Source: an uncultured Bacteroidota bacterium
Lineage (GTDB): Bacteria > Bacteroidota > Bacteroidia > Bacteroidales > UBA932
Length of the DNA: 64,000 nt
Direction: 5' to 3'
Assembly: GCA_937901965.1 (NCBI GenBank)
Contig: CALGSW010000001.1
Span: 248,001-312,000 of the forward strand
Shown: one piece after another, positions 9,126 to 17,118 of the stretch
Position numbering within the stretch: position 1 is the stretch's first letter
Layout of the letters: the number at the start of each line of letters is the position of its first letter
Notes under the pieces: generated by a model
The model's input: only the letters and a program-made list of their open reading frames with translations
What the model was told of the DNA's origin: nothing
Databases searched by the model: none
Position numbers and translations under genes: made by a program

Positions 9126-10264
9126 TTGGTTACTCTTCTAAATATTGAAAGAAACATATATAAAACAGACATCCCCACTGTTCCGGCCACAGTTGCAAAA
9201 ACAACGCTTCCTATCAGATACTGTCTCAGGCTTCCAGTGATTGCATCCAGAGATAAATTTGAGGGTATAACACTCAATGGCTCACCCAGTATTAAAGCAC
9301 CTGTAACAAAACTCCCGTAGAGAATGAATGGAATCATTGGCGGGATACTGATATTTGACGCTACAAGAGTGAGCACTTTGTTCATTTTAAGAATATGTGC
9401 AACTGCAACTGCAGTTATCATCTGATATCCCCATAAAGGTACTATTCCAAAAAAGAGGCCCAGTCCAACAGATCCAGCTATTTTTAAATTGGACTCTTTG
9501 GATTCTGTAAAATGCTCTTTAATAAACCTGGTTATATTCTCTTTTGTAAACCACTTAAAGAATCTAAGCGGCCACCACCATATCAGAGCTATGAAAACAA
9601 GAATTGTATTAAGGATGGAAATTCTTGCAAAATCCTTGAATGGTTTAAAATGGGAGACTCTCATTTCTGCCGGAGGGTAATATACCTTTACAGGATAATT
9701 TTTTACCCCTACACCCCTCCAAACGGCCCTTACCAATATCTCAAGTTCCCATTCATATCTACCCGACAAAACTCTAATTCCTGCAAGTCTGTTTAGAGGA
9801 TAGACTCTGTAGCCTGATTGTGTATCAGATAATTTGACACCTGTTTCCGCCCAAAACCAGAAGTTTGAAAACTTGTTAGCAAAGGTGTTTTTGCCGGGCA
9901 TATTTTCACACCCAAGTTCTCTGTTTCCAATCCAGATAACATCAGGTTCCTTCTCAGCAGCAGAAGCAAGATTAATTATGTCTTCAGGAAAATGCTGTCC
10001 ATCGGCATCAATTGTAACTACGTGAGTATAACCTAGATCAGAAGCTCTTTTAAGCCCTTTTCCCAAAGAGGGGCCCTTTCCAATATTCTTACTGTTTCTG
10101 ATAAGATCAATCCCTGAAATATTCTCTGCTGCTTCTGCACCTTCTTTATCTGATCCGTCATCAATTACAATAATATAACTACAATACCTCTTTACACCCT
10201 CGACAACTTTATGGAGTGTAAGCGGATTATTGTATGTAGGTATTACTGCTGCTAACCTGAACAT
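9122..10264 (-). CDS. GT2 glycosyltransferase fused to DUF2062 membrane domain
   Basis: The 380-residue protein starts with a GT-A glycosyltransferase domain (residues 3-215): VIPTYNN (8-14), IDDGSD (34-39), the metal-binding DADGQ (86-90) and DTQSGYRVYP (147-156), resembling dolichol-phosphate mannosyltransferase-like enzymes. A membrane helix near 225-240 leads to a DUF2062-type domain (about 266-375) with FFGIVPLWGYQM. Such GT2-DUF2062 proteins occur in Bacteroidetes and in aryl polyene clusters. It could glycosylate the product or a lipid anchor at the inner membrane; sugar and acceptor are unknown. Its start overlaps the end of the upstream hotdog gene by 13 nt and its stop overlaps the MMPL fusion start by 4 nt. 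Confidence 0.83.
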   Translation of the reverse strand: MFRLAAVIPTYNNPLTLHKVVEGVKRYCSYIIVIDDGSDKEGAEAAENISGIDLIRNSKNIGKGPSLGKGLKRASDLGYTHVVTIDADGQHFPEDIINLASAAEKEPDVIWIGNRELGCENMPGKNTFANKFSNFWFWAETGVKLSDTQSGYRVYPLNRLAGIRVLSGRYEWELEILVRAVWRGVGVKNYPVKVYYPPAEMRVSHFKPFKDFARISILNTILVFIALIWWWPLRFFKWFTKENITRFIKEHFTESKESNLKIAGSVGLGLFFGIVPLWGYQMITAVAVAHILKMNKVLTLVASNISIPPMIPFILYGSFVTGALILGEPLSVIPSNLSLDAITGSLRQYLIGSVVFATVAGTVGMSVLYMFLSIFRRVTK

Positions 10265-10611
10265 CTTCCTTTGAATTTTAATATAACCCTTTCTGTTCCG
10301 GAAACCATTACATTGGCATTAACTTCTAATAATTGATCATTAATGCATTTAACAGATATCTTAACATCAACAGAACTATCTGATAAGGGATCAACCATTC
10401 CGGTAAACTTGCACTGAGCTATATGTGTAAATAGTGTTTTTCTCTTAATTAACCTTTCTGTACAATCTTTCAGGATAGCCAGAGTATATGCTCCAGGGAG
10501 CACAGGCCTTCCCGGAAAGTGACCTGCAAAAACTTCACATTCAGGATCAATTTTAACGGTAAATAATCCGCTTTCAATTGTATAGAGATTGTCAGTTTTC
10601 ATTTGATTCAT
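10252..10611 (-). CDS. ApeI-like 3-hydroxyacyl-ACP dehydratase (hotdog fold)
   Basis: A 119-residue single hotdog domain with the FabA/FabZ-type helix entry GHFPGRPVLPGAY (residues 30-42), H31 being the expected catalytic histidine. Length and motif fit the ApeI class, which dehydrates 3-hydroxyacyl-ACP intermediates during polyene elongation. Two in-frame ATGs (10,611 and 10,602) both lie inside the end of the upstream lipoprotein gene, so the exact start is open; the difference is three residues. It works with the FabG-like reductase and the ketosynthases of the same operon, and probably alongside the ApeP-like protein at 16,669-17,118. Confidence 0.82.
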   Translation of the reverse strand: MNQMKTDNLYTIESGLFTVKIDPECEVFAGHFPGRPVLPGAYTLAILKDCTERLIKRKTLFTHIAQCKFTGMVDPLSDSSVDVKISVKCINDQLLEVNANVMVSGTERVILKFKGRCSG

Positions 10612-11167
10612 TTTTATCTAACTTCAGTTTCAATCCCAGCCAGGGATGGCTTATTATTATCTCTTGTGGAAATCCATCAATATATCTGTTAAAATTCATT
10701 ACAGTCCTTGTTATACCGTTCCCTTGCTGTAGTGCCTCAATTTTACCGGCAGGACTGAAAATATATTTTGTTAAAGGTGAATGATCCGGCTTAAACAGAA
10801 TCTCAAAATCTTTTTTTAAGAGAAGAATTATTTTCTCCTTGTTTAACTGTTCAATGCAATAGTTAATTTTTATGTTTTTACCATCCAGTTCAAAATCAAG
10901 AAAGGTCATCCCAAAAAAAGATGTCATAACAATTCTTTTGCTGTTTTCACCATCAGATTTTACAACAACCAACCCTTCAACAGAATCTCCCTTTCTTGTC
11001 AGGACAAAGTCATACATGGTAATATCTTCTGTATGGTTGAAAACAGAAGGTATTCCTCCGTTTGAATAAGGTGTTGAGATTAGCCATACCCCCTCTTTAA
11101 GCGATGAGCATCCGGATACAACAAAAAGAATTGAAACCAGAAAACTAATTGATAGTGAAAATCTCAT
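10592..11167 (-). CDS. Outer-membrane lipoprotein, DUF3261-like
   Basis: A 191-residue protein with a lipoprotein signal peptide: hydrophobic stretch at residues 3-17 and lipobox VSGC with C20. The remainder is predicted beta-rich (TMYDFVLTRKG, FFGMTFLDFELDG, WLGLKLKLD) and resembles the DUF3261 lipoproteins found next to lolA and MMPL genes in aryl polyene clusters; I hold that family call with moderate confidence. Such a protein would sit in the periplasmic leaflet of the outer membrane and could receive cargo from the neighbouring LolA homologue, much as LolB does. It overlaps lolA by 23 nt at its start and the dehydratase gene by 20 nt at its end. Confidence 0.7.
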   Translation of the reverse strand: MRFSLSISFLVSILFVVSGCSSLKEGVWLISTPYSNGGIPSVFNHTEDITMYDFVLTRKGDSVEGLVVVKSDGENSKRIVMTSFFGMTFLDFELDGKNIKINYCIEQLNKEKIILLLKKDFEILFKPDHSPLTKYIFSPAGKIEALQQGNGITRTVMNFNRYIDGFPQEIIISHPWLGLKLKLDKNESNEN

Positions 11168-11813
11168 TTCTAATTGGCTGGTTAATAATCTGGTTATAGA
11201 AAATATATTTCGTTGAACTTCCTGAACCTTCGGTTATAACTATCTCATTTATATCACCACTATGTTTGTTAAAGGCAATTTTAATTTGTGAGACTATTGC
11301 AGATATCCTGGTTGATTTTGGTTTTACTAAAGCAAATATTTTATCACCATTTAGTTCAAAATCTACATTATAGTTGACAGACATATTATCCAGTGCACCT
11401 GTAAAAACAGCTGATATCAGGTCGTTCATCTGCTTCATTACCGGATTTGCTGAAAGATCCATTACGCTGCTCCCGCTTTTCGTTGACATTCTAATAAAAG
11501 ACCCATTCATTACCATTGAGTATTTCCCTGGTCTTTCATACATAAATGCTATTTTGTTTGACTTCTCATAGAAAAACTTACCCTCAGAAATCATATCATT
11601 TTGTAGCATCTCCATATTCTTTGTTTGTCTGAACTCTGCAGACAAAGTATTAACAGAGGCTGCTCTGCCTGAAAGAATTTTTATAAATGACTCTCTATCT
11701 TTGACAGTCATAGTATTACCATTCTGAGCATATGAATCAATTGAAAAAATGAGTACAATAAGTGACAATAAACTTAATATACTAACGTATTTTTTTAAAT
11801 ATTCTTGCTTCAT
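11145..11813 (-). CDS. LolA-like periplasmic carrier (second copy)
   Basis: 222 residues with a clear signal peptide ending near SYAQ (residue 29-30). The mature protein shows LolA features: TLSAEFRQTKNMEML, FFYEKSNKIAFMYERPGKY and a C-terminal strand IVITEGSGSSTKYIFYN. It is distinct from the LolA-like protein at 211-822 but shares the same layout (xFRQxK and FYYxxPGxxxFxY type strands). Adjacency to the lipoprotein gene suggests a LolA/LolB-like relay for the pigment or for a lipoprotein needed by it. The start at 11,813 overlaps the end of the deacetylase gene by 32 nt; no better start is visible because the signal peptide begins right there. Confidence 0.83.
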   Translation of the reverse strand: MKQEYLKKYVSILSLLSLIVLIFSIDSYAQNGNTMTVKDRESFIKILSGRAASVNTLSAEFRQTKNMEMLQNDMISEGKFFYEKSNKIAFMYERPGKYSMVMNGSFIRMSTKSGSSVMDLSANPVMKQMNDLISAVFTGALDNMSVNYNVDFELNGDKIFALVKPKSTRISAIVSQIKIAFNKHSGDINEIVITEGSGSSTKYIFYNQIINQPIRNEIFTIN

Positions 11814-12462
11814 AATTGTTTTCCTTTAAGTAATCAAGTATCTCTTCAAGCAGTCTGGCACTATTTGGCAATCTGTCGTGAAGGAGCAGTATAGATCCAT
11901 GCTTTATTCTTTTAAGAACTCTCCTTTTTGTTCTATTGATGTCATTGCTGGTTACTGTGTCAAAACTTCTGATATTCCACCCAATGGCCATTAATCCCAA
12001 ATCGTTTACAGCTTTTCCAATAGATGGATTTGTCACACCATAGGGCGGTCTGAATAGTTTTACACTCAATCCTGATATCTCTTCAAGAATCTTTATGGTA
12101 GCTTCAATATCTCTCTTTACTCTCTTTTTTGAATATATTGTAAATTCAGGAGTGTGCCTGAGAGAATGTATCCCAATCATATGCCCCTCTGCAGAGATTC
12201 TTTTCACTAACTCAGGGTACTTCAGAGCCCTTTCGCCTATTAAAAAGAAGATTGCCTTAACATCTCTGCTTTTAAGAATGTCAAGCACCTCAGCAGTATA
12301 TTCAGGATGTGGTCCGTCATCAAATGTAATCATTATAGCCCTTCCCTCTTCTTCAGAATCGCTGCAGAATGATCTTAGATAAATATTCAAATTCATCCTG
12401 AACGAGGCTAAAAAAAAGAGCCCAAGGAAAAGAGCAGAAAATATGATTAAGTAACTGATCAT
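11782..12462 (-). CDS. NodB-type polysaccharide deacetylase family protein
   Basis: 226 residues with an N-terminal membrane helix (residues 3-20) and a NodB homology domain (42-225). All five family motifs are visible: TFDDGPH (46-52), the metal-binding HSLRH with H99 and H103, RPPYG (138-142), a WNIRSFD segment (162-168) and LLHD (193-196). These metal-dependent enzymes deacetylate N-acetylated sugars or, more rarely, other amide/ester groups. In this cluster it may trim an N-acetyl group from a sugar attached by the GT2 protein, or act on a lipid-linked intermediate; no direct evidence. It overlaps the Cys-less ketosynthase-like gene by 4 nt (ATGA). Confidence 0.86.
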   Translation of the reverse strand: MISYLIIFSALFLGLFFLASFRMNLNIYLRSFCSDSEEEGRAIMITFDDGPHPEYTAEVLDILKSRDVKAIFFLIGERALKYPELVKRISAEGHMIGIHSLRHTPEFTIYSKKRVKRDIEATIKILEEISGLSVKLFRPPYGVTNPSIGKAVNDLGLMAIGWNIRSFDTVTSNDINRTKRRVLKRIKHGSILLLHDRLPNSARLLEEILDYLKENNYEARIFKKIR

Positions 12463-13325
12463 CTTGAAATTTCAATAATTGTGGCTACATCTTTTACATA
12501 CCTGCTTACAATTACAATCTTTGCTATGTCAGCATCACTTGATAATCGGTTTACTGCCAACAGTAATCCCTGTGCTGAAGCGGTAGGAAACTCTCCTGTG
12601 AGTGTTTTATAATCCTCTGTTTTAAGACCTCTTTTTTGCAATATTGAGTCAATTTCTTTATCCCCTGTTAAATAGAGAGTTCCGGCTTCATTCATAAGCT
12701 CTGCCTTATTGCAAATCTCATTACTATTTTCATCTATACCACAAATCTCCAAGTGCTTTATTATCCCTCTGGAGTTATCACATTGTTCTGATGTTAATAC
12801 AAAAAAAGCGGCACCCTCTCCCTCCTTATGAGATCTCCACATTCCCATTCTTCCAAGCAGGTGCTTTTTAGTGGGTGTAAGTTCATCAAATCCCCCTGTC
12901 AAGACAACTCTTTTTCCCTCTTTCAATAGTAAATCCGCGTCTGCCAAAGCGCATTCAAATGAACTGCTTCCGTGAACATAGGTGTTATTATAACATTTAT
13001 CACCGGACATCAGAGCAATCTGTGCACCTACAGTATTAGAGGTGCTCTGAATGAATGAGGATGGATTTAGTAGCCTCTCATCATTATTTATAATTGATAT
13101 AAGAAACTTCTCAGTATCGGCCAGACATCCCCAGCCTGTTCCTGTTACTATTGCATCAAAACTCTTCTCATTTGCCTCACTCATCGCCATAATTGATGAC
13201 GCAACACTCATTCGGATAACCCTGCTCATTCTGCGGCGTAATCCGGCATCCTGAATAAAATCCTTGTAATCCGGTTCAATTGAAGAGATTCCTGCTGCCC
13301 CTTTTATATAGAGATTTGTTTTCAT
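12459..13325 (-). CDS. Cys-less ketosynthase-like protein, probable chain-length factor
   Basis: A 288-residue thiolase-fold protein, shorter than the 400 residues of a full ketosynthase. The segment that carries the active Cys in ketosynthases reads HGSSSFECAL (118-127), with serine at the Cys position (S120), and no HGTxT motif is found. AQGLLLAVNRL (251-261) seems to match the end of the GHxxGAAG region. Loss of the nucleophile is the hallmark of chain-length factors that pair with an active ketosynthase (as ApeC does with ApeO). The likely partner is the next gene, which it overlaps by 4 nt. It is not an obvious pseudogene: the frame is intact and coupled on both sides. Confidence 0.76.
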   Translation of the reverse strand: MKTNLYIKGAAGISSIEPDYKDFIQDAGLRRRMSRVIRMSVASSIMAMSEANEKSFDAIVTGTGWGCLADTEKFLISIINNDERLLNPSSFIQSTSNTVGAQIALMSGDKCYNNTYVHGSSSFECALADADLLLKEGKRVVLTGGFDELTPTKKHLLGRMGMWRSHKEGEGAAFFVLTSEQCDNSRGIIKHLEICGIDENSNEICNKAELMNEAGTLYLTGDKEIDSILQKRGLKTEDYKTLTGEFPTASAQGLLLAVNRLSSDADIAKIVIVSRYVKDVATIIEISR

Positions 13326-14521
13326 ACAGAATCAAGCTTTTTGTCAAAAATCAAAGTTGTGCAATTGCCCCCAAAACCAAAAGAGTTGGTCATAGCTGCA
13401 TGCATATTTATCCCTGTTAAAAGTTTAGTTTGAGGAGGATGAACACACTCATCCATCTTGCTGCTGAAATTGATATTTGGCCAGACATACCCCCCCTCAA
13501 GTGCCAAAATGGTAAATACAGATTCTATTCCCCCTGCTGCACCAAGAGCATGACCGGTGTATCCTTTTGTTGAGCTAAACGGAGGGATTGAATCACCAAA
13601 TAATCTATGCATTGCAATAGCTTCAGATGCATCGTTATTCTGAGTTCCTGTTCCATGTACATTTATATATCCTATTTCACCGGCAGTGATTTTACTCATT
13701 TCAAAGGCCCCTTTCATTGCAAGAAATGCTCCTTCTCCATTTGGTGAAGAGGCAGTCTGGTGAAAAGCATCATTGGCATTAGCATAACCCGACACTCTGC
13801 AGTATCTTTTTTTACAGCCGATTTTATCTGACACAAGTAGGAGGTAACCGGCACCTTCGCCAAGATTCAAGCCCTTTCTTTCAGCATCAAACGGTTTACA
13901 ATGCTCGCTGTCCAGAATCCCCAGTGATGAAAATCCATTGACCGTAAATCTGCAAAGAGAGTCAGTTCCTCCTGCAATAACAGCATCTACCAATCCGGAC
14001 TTTATCATCCTGGCACCAAGCATTATTGCATTATTGGCAGAGGAACATGCAGTATTAATTGTTGTACAGAATCCGTTAAGTCCTAGCTGCCTGTAAATAA
14101 ATTGTGTTGAAGCACCGCAATCATGACCAATCAGTTGCCTTAATCTTCCTCTTCTGTTATCAGGCAGATACTCCCTGTAAAAAAGTTCACTTACATCCAT
14201 TCCTCCCACAGAAGTAGCAGATATTAGCCCAACCCTTAAGCCATCAATTCTTAAGGCGGAATCCTCCAGAGCCTCCTTTGCGGCAACCAGCCCGAGTAAA
14301 GTGGTACGAGAATACTCCTTACCCTCGGAAAGGCCAAGATTTATTCTTAGCTCTTCGTTTGACCGGGAGACCTCCCCTGCCCTGACTTTATGAATAGTAT
14401 TAAACAGAGTCAAAGGAACCACCCCAGTCTTCCCGGAAATTAGTGCACCTCTCTGATTTGGGACTCCAGTCCCAAGTGCAGAAATACATCCGATACCTGC
14501 AACAAATACATCAGTTGCCAT
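13322..14521 (-). CDS. Beta-ketoacyl-ACP synthase (FabF/ApeO type)
   Basis: With the start at ATG 14,521 the protein has 399 residues, the normal length for a FabF-type enzyme; a longer frame to 14,578 adds 19 residues unlike the family. The catalytic triad is intact: C159 in TACSSANNA, H289 in HGTGT and H324 in GHALGAAG, with FGFGG near the C-terminus. It should perform decarboxylative malonyl-ACP condensation during polyene elongation, probably as a heterodimer with the Cys-less protein encoded immediately downstream. The start overlaps the end of the preceding ketosynthase gene by 11 nt. Confidence 0.88.
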   Translation of the reverse strand: MATDVFVAGIGCISALGTGVPNQRGALISGKTGVVPLTLFNTIHKVRAGEVSRSNEELRINLGLSEGKEYSRTTLLGLVAAKEALEDSALRIDGLRVGLISATSVGGMDVSELFYREYLPDNRRGRLRQLIGHDCGASTQFIYRQLGLNGFCTTINTACSSANNAIMLGARMIKSGLVDAVIAGGTDSLCRFTVNGFSSLGILDSEHCKPFDAERKGLNLGEGAGYLLLVSDKIGCKKRYCRVSGYANANDAFHQTASSPNGEGAFLAMKGAFEMSKITAGEIGYINVHGTGTQNNDASEAIAMHRLFGDSIPPFSSTKGYTGHALGAAGGIESVFTILALEGGYVWPNINFSSKMDECVHPPQTKLLTGINMHAAMTNSFGFGGNCTTLIFDKKLDSV

Positions 14522-16244
14522 ATTTATCTCTTTTATAGAGTTTAATGTCCAAACAGAACTTTCCATCAAGATAGTCACACCATCCGGTAATCACAACTTC
14601 AAGTTTTGTGTTTTTTGTATATTTTAATAAATCCATGTGAATGTCTGAGGGGATATCAGAGTCATATATAAAAAACATATTTTCACCCTTGAACTTATTT
14701 CTTATAGCAATCTCCCCCATAACAATATTTGGAAGCGTGTAAACAAAAACGGCTGGGCTTGCCGAACTATCACCTTCATTTATAAGCGATTGATGCCTTA
14801 TATCTGTATCCAGAGAAGAGTATCTGTTTGCAAGCATCATTCCCATTTTGAAAGGGTCACAATTGATTTTACCTTCAGCATTTTTGAGCAAGTTTGCAGC
14901 TCCAATTACACCAAGTCTGGAGAGGCCATCCATCTTAAAAAACTTTATATCCTTAAGATCCAGCTCTCTGTATTTTTCTCTGATAATACTTTCAAAGTCA
15001 CTATCTCCATGAAGATTATAGAATGCCAATTCCCTCCACTCTGAGTATTCATCAGAATGTTTTGTTACAGATACAGATTCAAGTGCCAAAACAATAGCAG
15101 CGTTACAACCGCCAAAACCAGATGCACTTTTAACGCATCGTGTGAGTTCCATCTCCCGGTGATGCGCAGAGACCTTTATCTCCATAGGTACACCAAGCTC
15201 CTTAAAACCTCTTGTACCAAATAAAAAAGAGTTTTTCATTTGCCAGGCCGAAGCAATTGTCTCCACCACTCCCGATGCACCCAGTGTATGTCCGAAAAAT
15301 GGTTTCAAACTCTGCACCGGTTTCCCTTGTAAGAGTGCAAAGTGTACTGCCTTGGACTCCATTTCGTCGTTGTATAATGTAGATGTTCCATGAGCATTTA
15401 TATATGAGACAGACTCAGCATCTACACCCGCGTCTTCCATAGCATTTATCATAGCCGTGCCTAATCCGTCTCCCGTTCTTGATGGTGCAGAGAGGTGATT
15501 GGCATCGTTTGTTACAGCTCCCCCTTCTACTATTACCGGATTAATATCTTTACAGAGCTCTCTGTTTGATGAAAGCAGAATTGCGGCTACAGCCTCACCA
15601 AGGTTAAGACCATCTCTGGAAACATCATAAGGCACACAAACTCTTGGACTTATAGATTTAAATGATTCAAATCCGGTTATCACAAATCTTGACAATAAAT
15701 CTGCTCCAACTACCATAATGTTATGACACTCTCCGCTTTCAATGAGTCTTGAAGCCTCAATTATTGCATTAACACCTGATATACAGGCGCTTGATATTAC
15801 AATTGGCTCCCCGGACATACCAAGCCATTTTGATAGCCTGGTAGCCATATTGCCTGGAAATGCAGCTGAATCAAGTCTGTTCCAGTCCTTTTCAATAAGG
15901 TCAATATTTCCCTTTGTAGTGGCAACTATGAGTCTTGTTTGAGACAGGAGCACACTTACATTATCTGAATTGCAATTTTCGGCTGCCTTTTTAACAGCTT
16001 CAATTGCCCTTCTCTCAAGGATTGTTGCATCATCAGGGAAACTTTGAGAGTCGTAATAATTCATCTCCTGTTCAATCCTTGCTGCCATAAATGGTGAGCT
16101 ATAGAGTGAACTGTCGTCAACTCTCTTTACACCACTATTATAGTGCATTATCTCTCTCATATTTGTTTCTGTATCTCTGCCGAGAGGAGATATTATTGAA
16201 TCAGATACTATGTATGCTCTGCTCTTTACTCTTCTTTTATCCAT
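14511..16244 (-). CDS. Beta-ketoacyl-ACP synthase with extra C-terminal ketosynthase-like region
   Basis: 577 residues. The first 390 form a complete ketosynthase with C154 (SSACISGVNA), H285 (HGTST) and H319 (GHTLGASG). Residues 400-577 are extra: they contain a stretch (SPAVFVYTLPNIVMGEIAI) resembling the N-terminal half of ketosynthase-like proteins I associate with Bacteroidetes polyene clusters, but without a catalytic Cys or His set. The tail may be a fused docking or chain-length module. The function is chain extension, perhaps of the dialkylresorcinol acyl chain or a particular polyene step; which ketosynthase does which step cannot be told from sequence. It overlaps its upstream neighbour by 19 nt. 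Confidence 0.84.
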   Translation of the reverse strand: MDKRRVKSRAYIVSDSIISPLGRDTETNMREIMHYNSGVKRVDDSSLYSSPFMAARIEQEMNYYDSQSFPDDATILERRAIEAVKKAAENCNSDNVSVLLSQTRLIVATTKGNIDLIEKDWNRLDSAAFPGNMATRLSKWLGMSGEPIVISSACISGVNAIIEASRLIESGECHNIMVVGADLLSRFVITGFESFKSISPRVCVPYDVSRDGLNLGEAVAAILLSSNRELCKDINPVIVEGGAVTNDANHLSAPSRTGDGLGTAMINAMEDAGVDAESVSYINAHGTSTLYNDEMESKAVHFALLQGKPVQSLKPFFGHTLGASGVVETIASAWQMKNSFLFGTRGFKELGVPMEIKVSAHHREMELTRCVKSASGFGGCNAAIVLALESVSVTKHSDEYSEWRELAFYNLHGDSDFESIIREKYRELDLKDIKFFKMDGLSRLGVIGAANLLKNAEGKINCDPFKMGMMLANRYSSLDTDIRHQSLINEGDSSASPAVFVYTLPNIVMGEIAIRNKFKGENMFFIYDSDIPSDIHMDLLKYTKNTKLEVVITGWCDYLDGKFCLDIKLYKRDKYGN

Positions 16245-16672
16245 TTTCTCTTCCAGTTTATATAGAACTCAGGATTGTTCCATTCAAGATTTCCATCTCT
16301 GTCCAGAAATACTTGCATTGAGTAACCTGTCGCTACCAGAGCGTTATCACTCTCTCTGAAAATATCATATTCAAACCTAACTTTTGCAGAGGGAAGGTCT
16401 ATGAATCTTGTTTCAATAATAGCTGTGTCTCCATATTTCAGAGGCTGAAGATATGAGCACTGCAGATCAACAACAGGTGCTGTGTAACCTGAGTTATAAA
16501 TATCCAGGTAACCTATACCAAAATGTCTTCCAAAGGCCTCCCTGCCATCTTCAAAAAACTTAATATAGTTTCCATGCCATACGATATTCATTGAATCCAC
16601 TTCAGAAAACCGTATTTCAACTCTATGCCTGTGAGTAAGCGCAGCTTTATTTAATCCCCTCTTCTTCCTCAT
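16226..16672 (-). CDS. 4-hydroxybenzoyl-CoA thioesterase-type hotdog protein
   Basis: 148 residues forming one hotdog domain of the 4HBT/YbgC class: VEIRFSEVDSMNIVWHGNYIKF matches the family signature, with D26 in the catalytic Asp position and E41 in the following helix. In aryl polyene clusters a thioesterase of this kind is thought to release or edit ACP-bound chains. It could hydrolyse the finished polyene thioester or remove wrong starters. Its ATG overlaps the stop of the ApeP-like gene by 4 nt and its end overlaps the start of the 577-residue ketosynthase. Confidence 0.84.
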   Translation of the reverse strand: MRKKRGLNKAALTHRHRVEIRFSEVDSMNIVWHGNYIKFFEDGREAFGRHFGIGYLDIYNSGYTAPVVDLQCSYLQPLKYGDTAIIETRFIDLPSAKVRFEYDIFRESDNALVATGYSMQVFLDRDGNLEWNNPEFYINWKRKWIKEE

Positions 16673-17118
16673 TTATTCTCCGAATTGTTAATAAATATTT
16701 TAAGTTTTCCTTTTGCGAAAATCTCATCTCCCTGAAAACATTCCGATTCTACAAGTGAAATTCCCCCAAACTCTCCGGAAAATTTTACTGAAGTCCTTAT
16801 CTCTTGATCCACAACAGGTAAACGATAAAGATCAAAATCGGCAACAGCCCCGATAAAACCAATCGGAACCTCCTCTCCCCTCTCTCTGAAACTCCATCCC
16901 GTTGCGGCAGCCGCAGTTTGAGCCATATTTTCAATAACACCGGATTCCTGCATAGCACCATCTGACACAAAGCATCCATCCGGCTTGGGAGTGAAGCCTG
17001 TATAAAAACAACCGTCACTCTCTCCGTAAAATGAGTCAATAAAAACGAAGGGGCTCCTTTGAGGAATAAGCTCAATTATTTTATCCCCAAAAATCAGGGC
17101 TTTCTCAGGTATTCCCAT
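16669..17118 (-). CDS. ApeP-like hotdog dehydratase
   Basis: 149 residues, one hotdog domain. IPQRSPFVFIDSF (18-30) resembles the FabZ/ApeP N-terminal strand, and GVIENMAQTAAA (60-71) matches the central helix, with E63 as candidate catalytic acid. The GHFP histidine loop of FabZ is absent, as I recall for ApeP-type proteins, so the active site must differ from FabZ. ApeP and ApeI act in the dehydration step of aryl polyene assembly; this protein probably partners with the ApeI-like protein at 10,252-10,611. Its start lies 25 nt inside the end of the radical SAM gene, with no alternative Met nearby. Confidence 0.76.
   Translation of the reverse strand: MGIPEKALIFGDKIIELIPQRSPFVFIDSFYGESDGCFYTGFTPKPDGCFVSDGAMQESGVIENMAQTAAAATGWSFRERGEEVPIGFIGAVADFDLYRLPVVDQEIRTSVKFSGEFGGISLVESECFQGDEIFAKGKLKIFINNSENK

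Noticed and set aside
12459..13325. Frameshifted or truncated ketosynthase pseudogene
   Set aside because: The frame is intact, with 4-nt overlaps at both ends, and a Cys-less KS partner is expected in this pathway.
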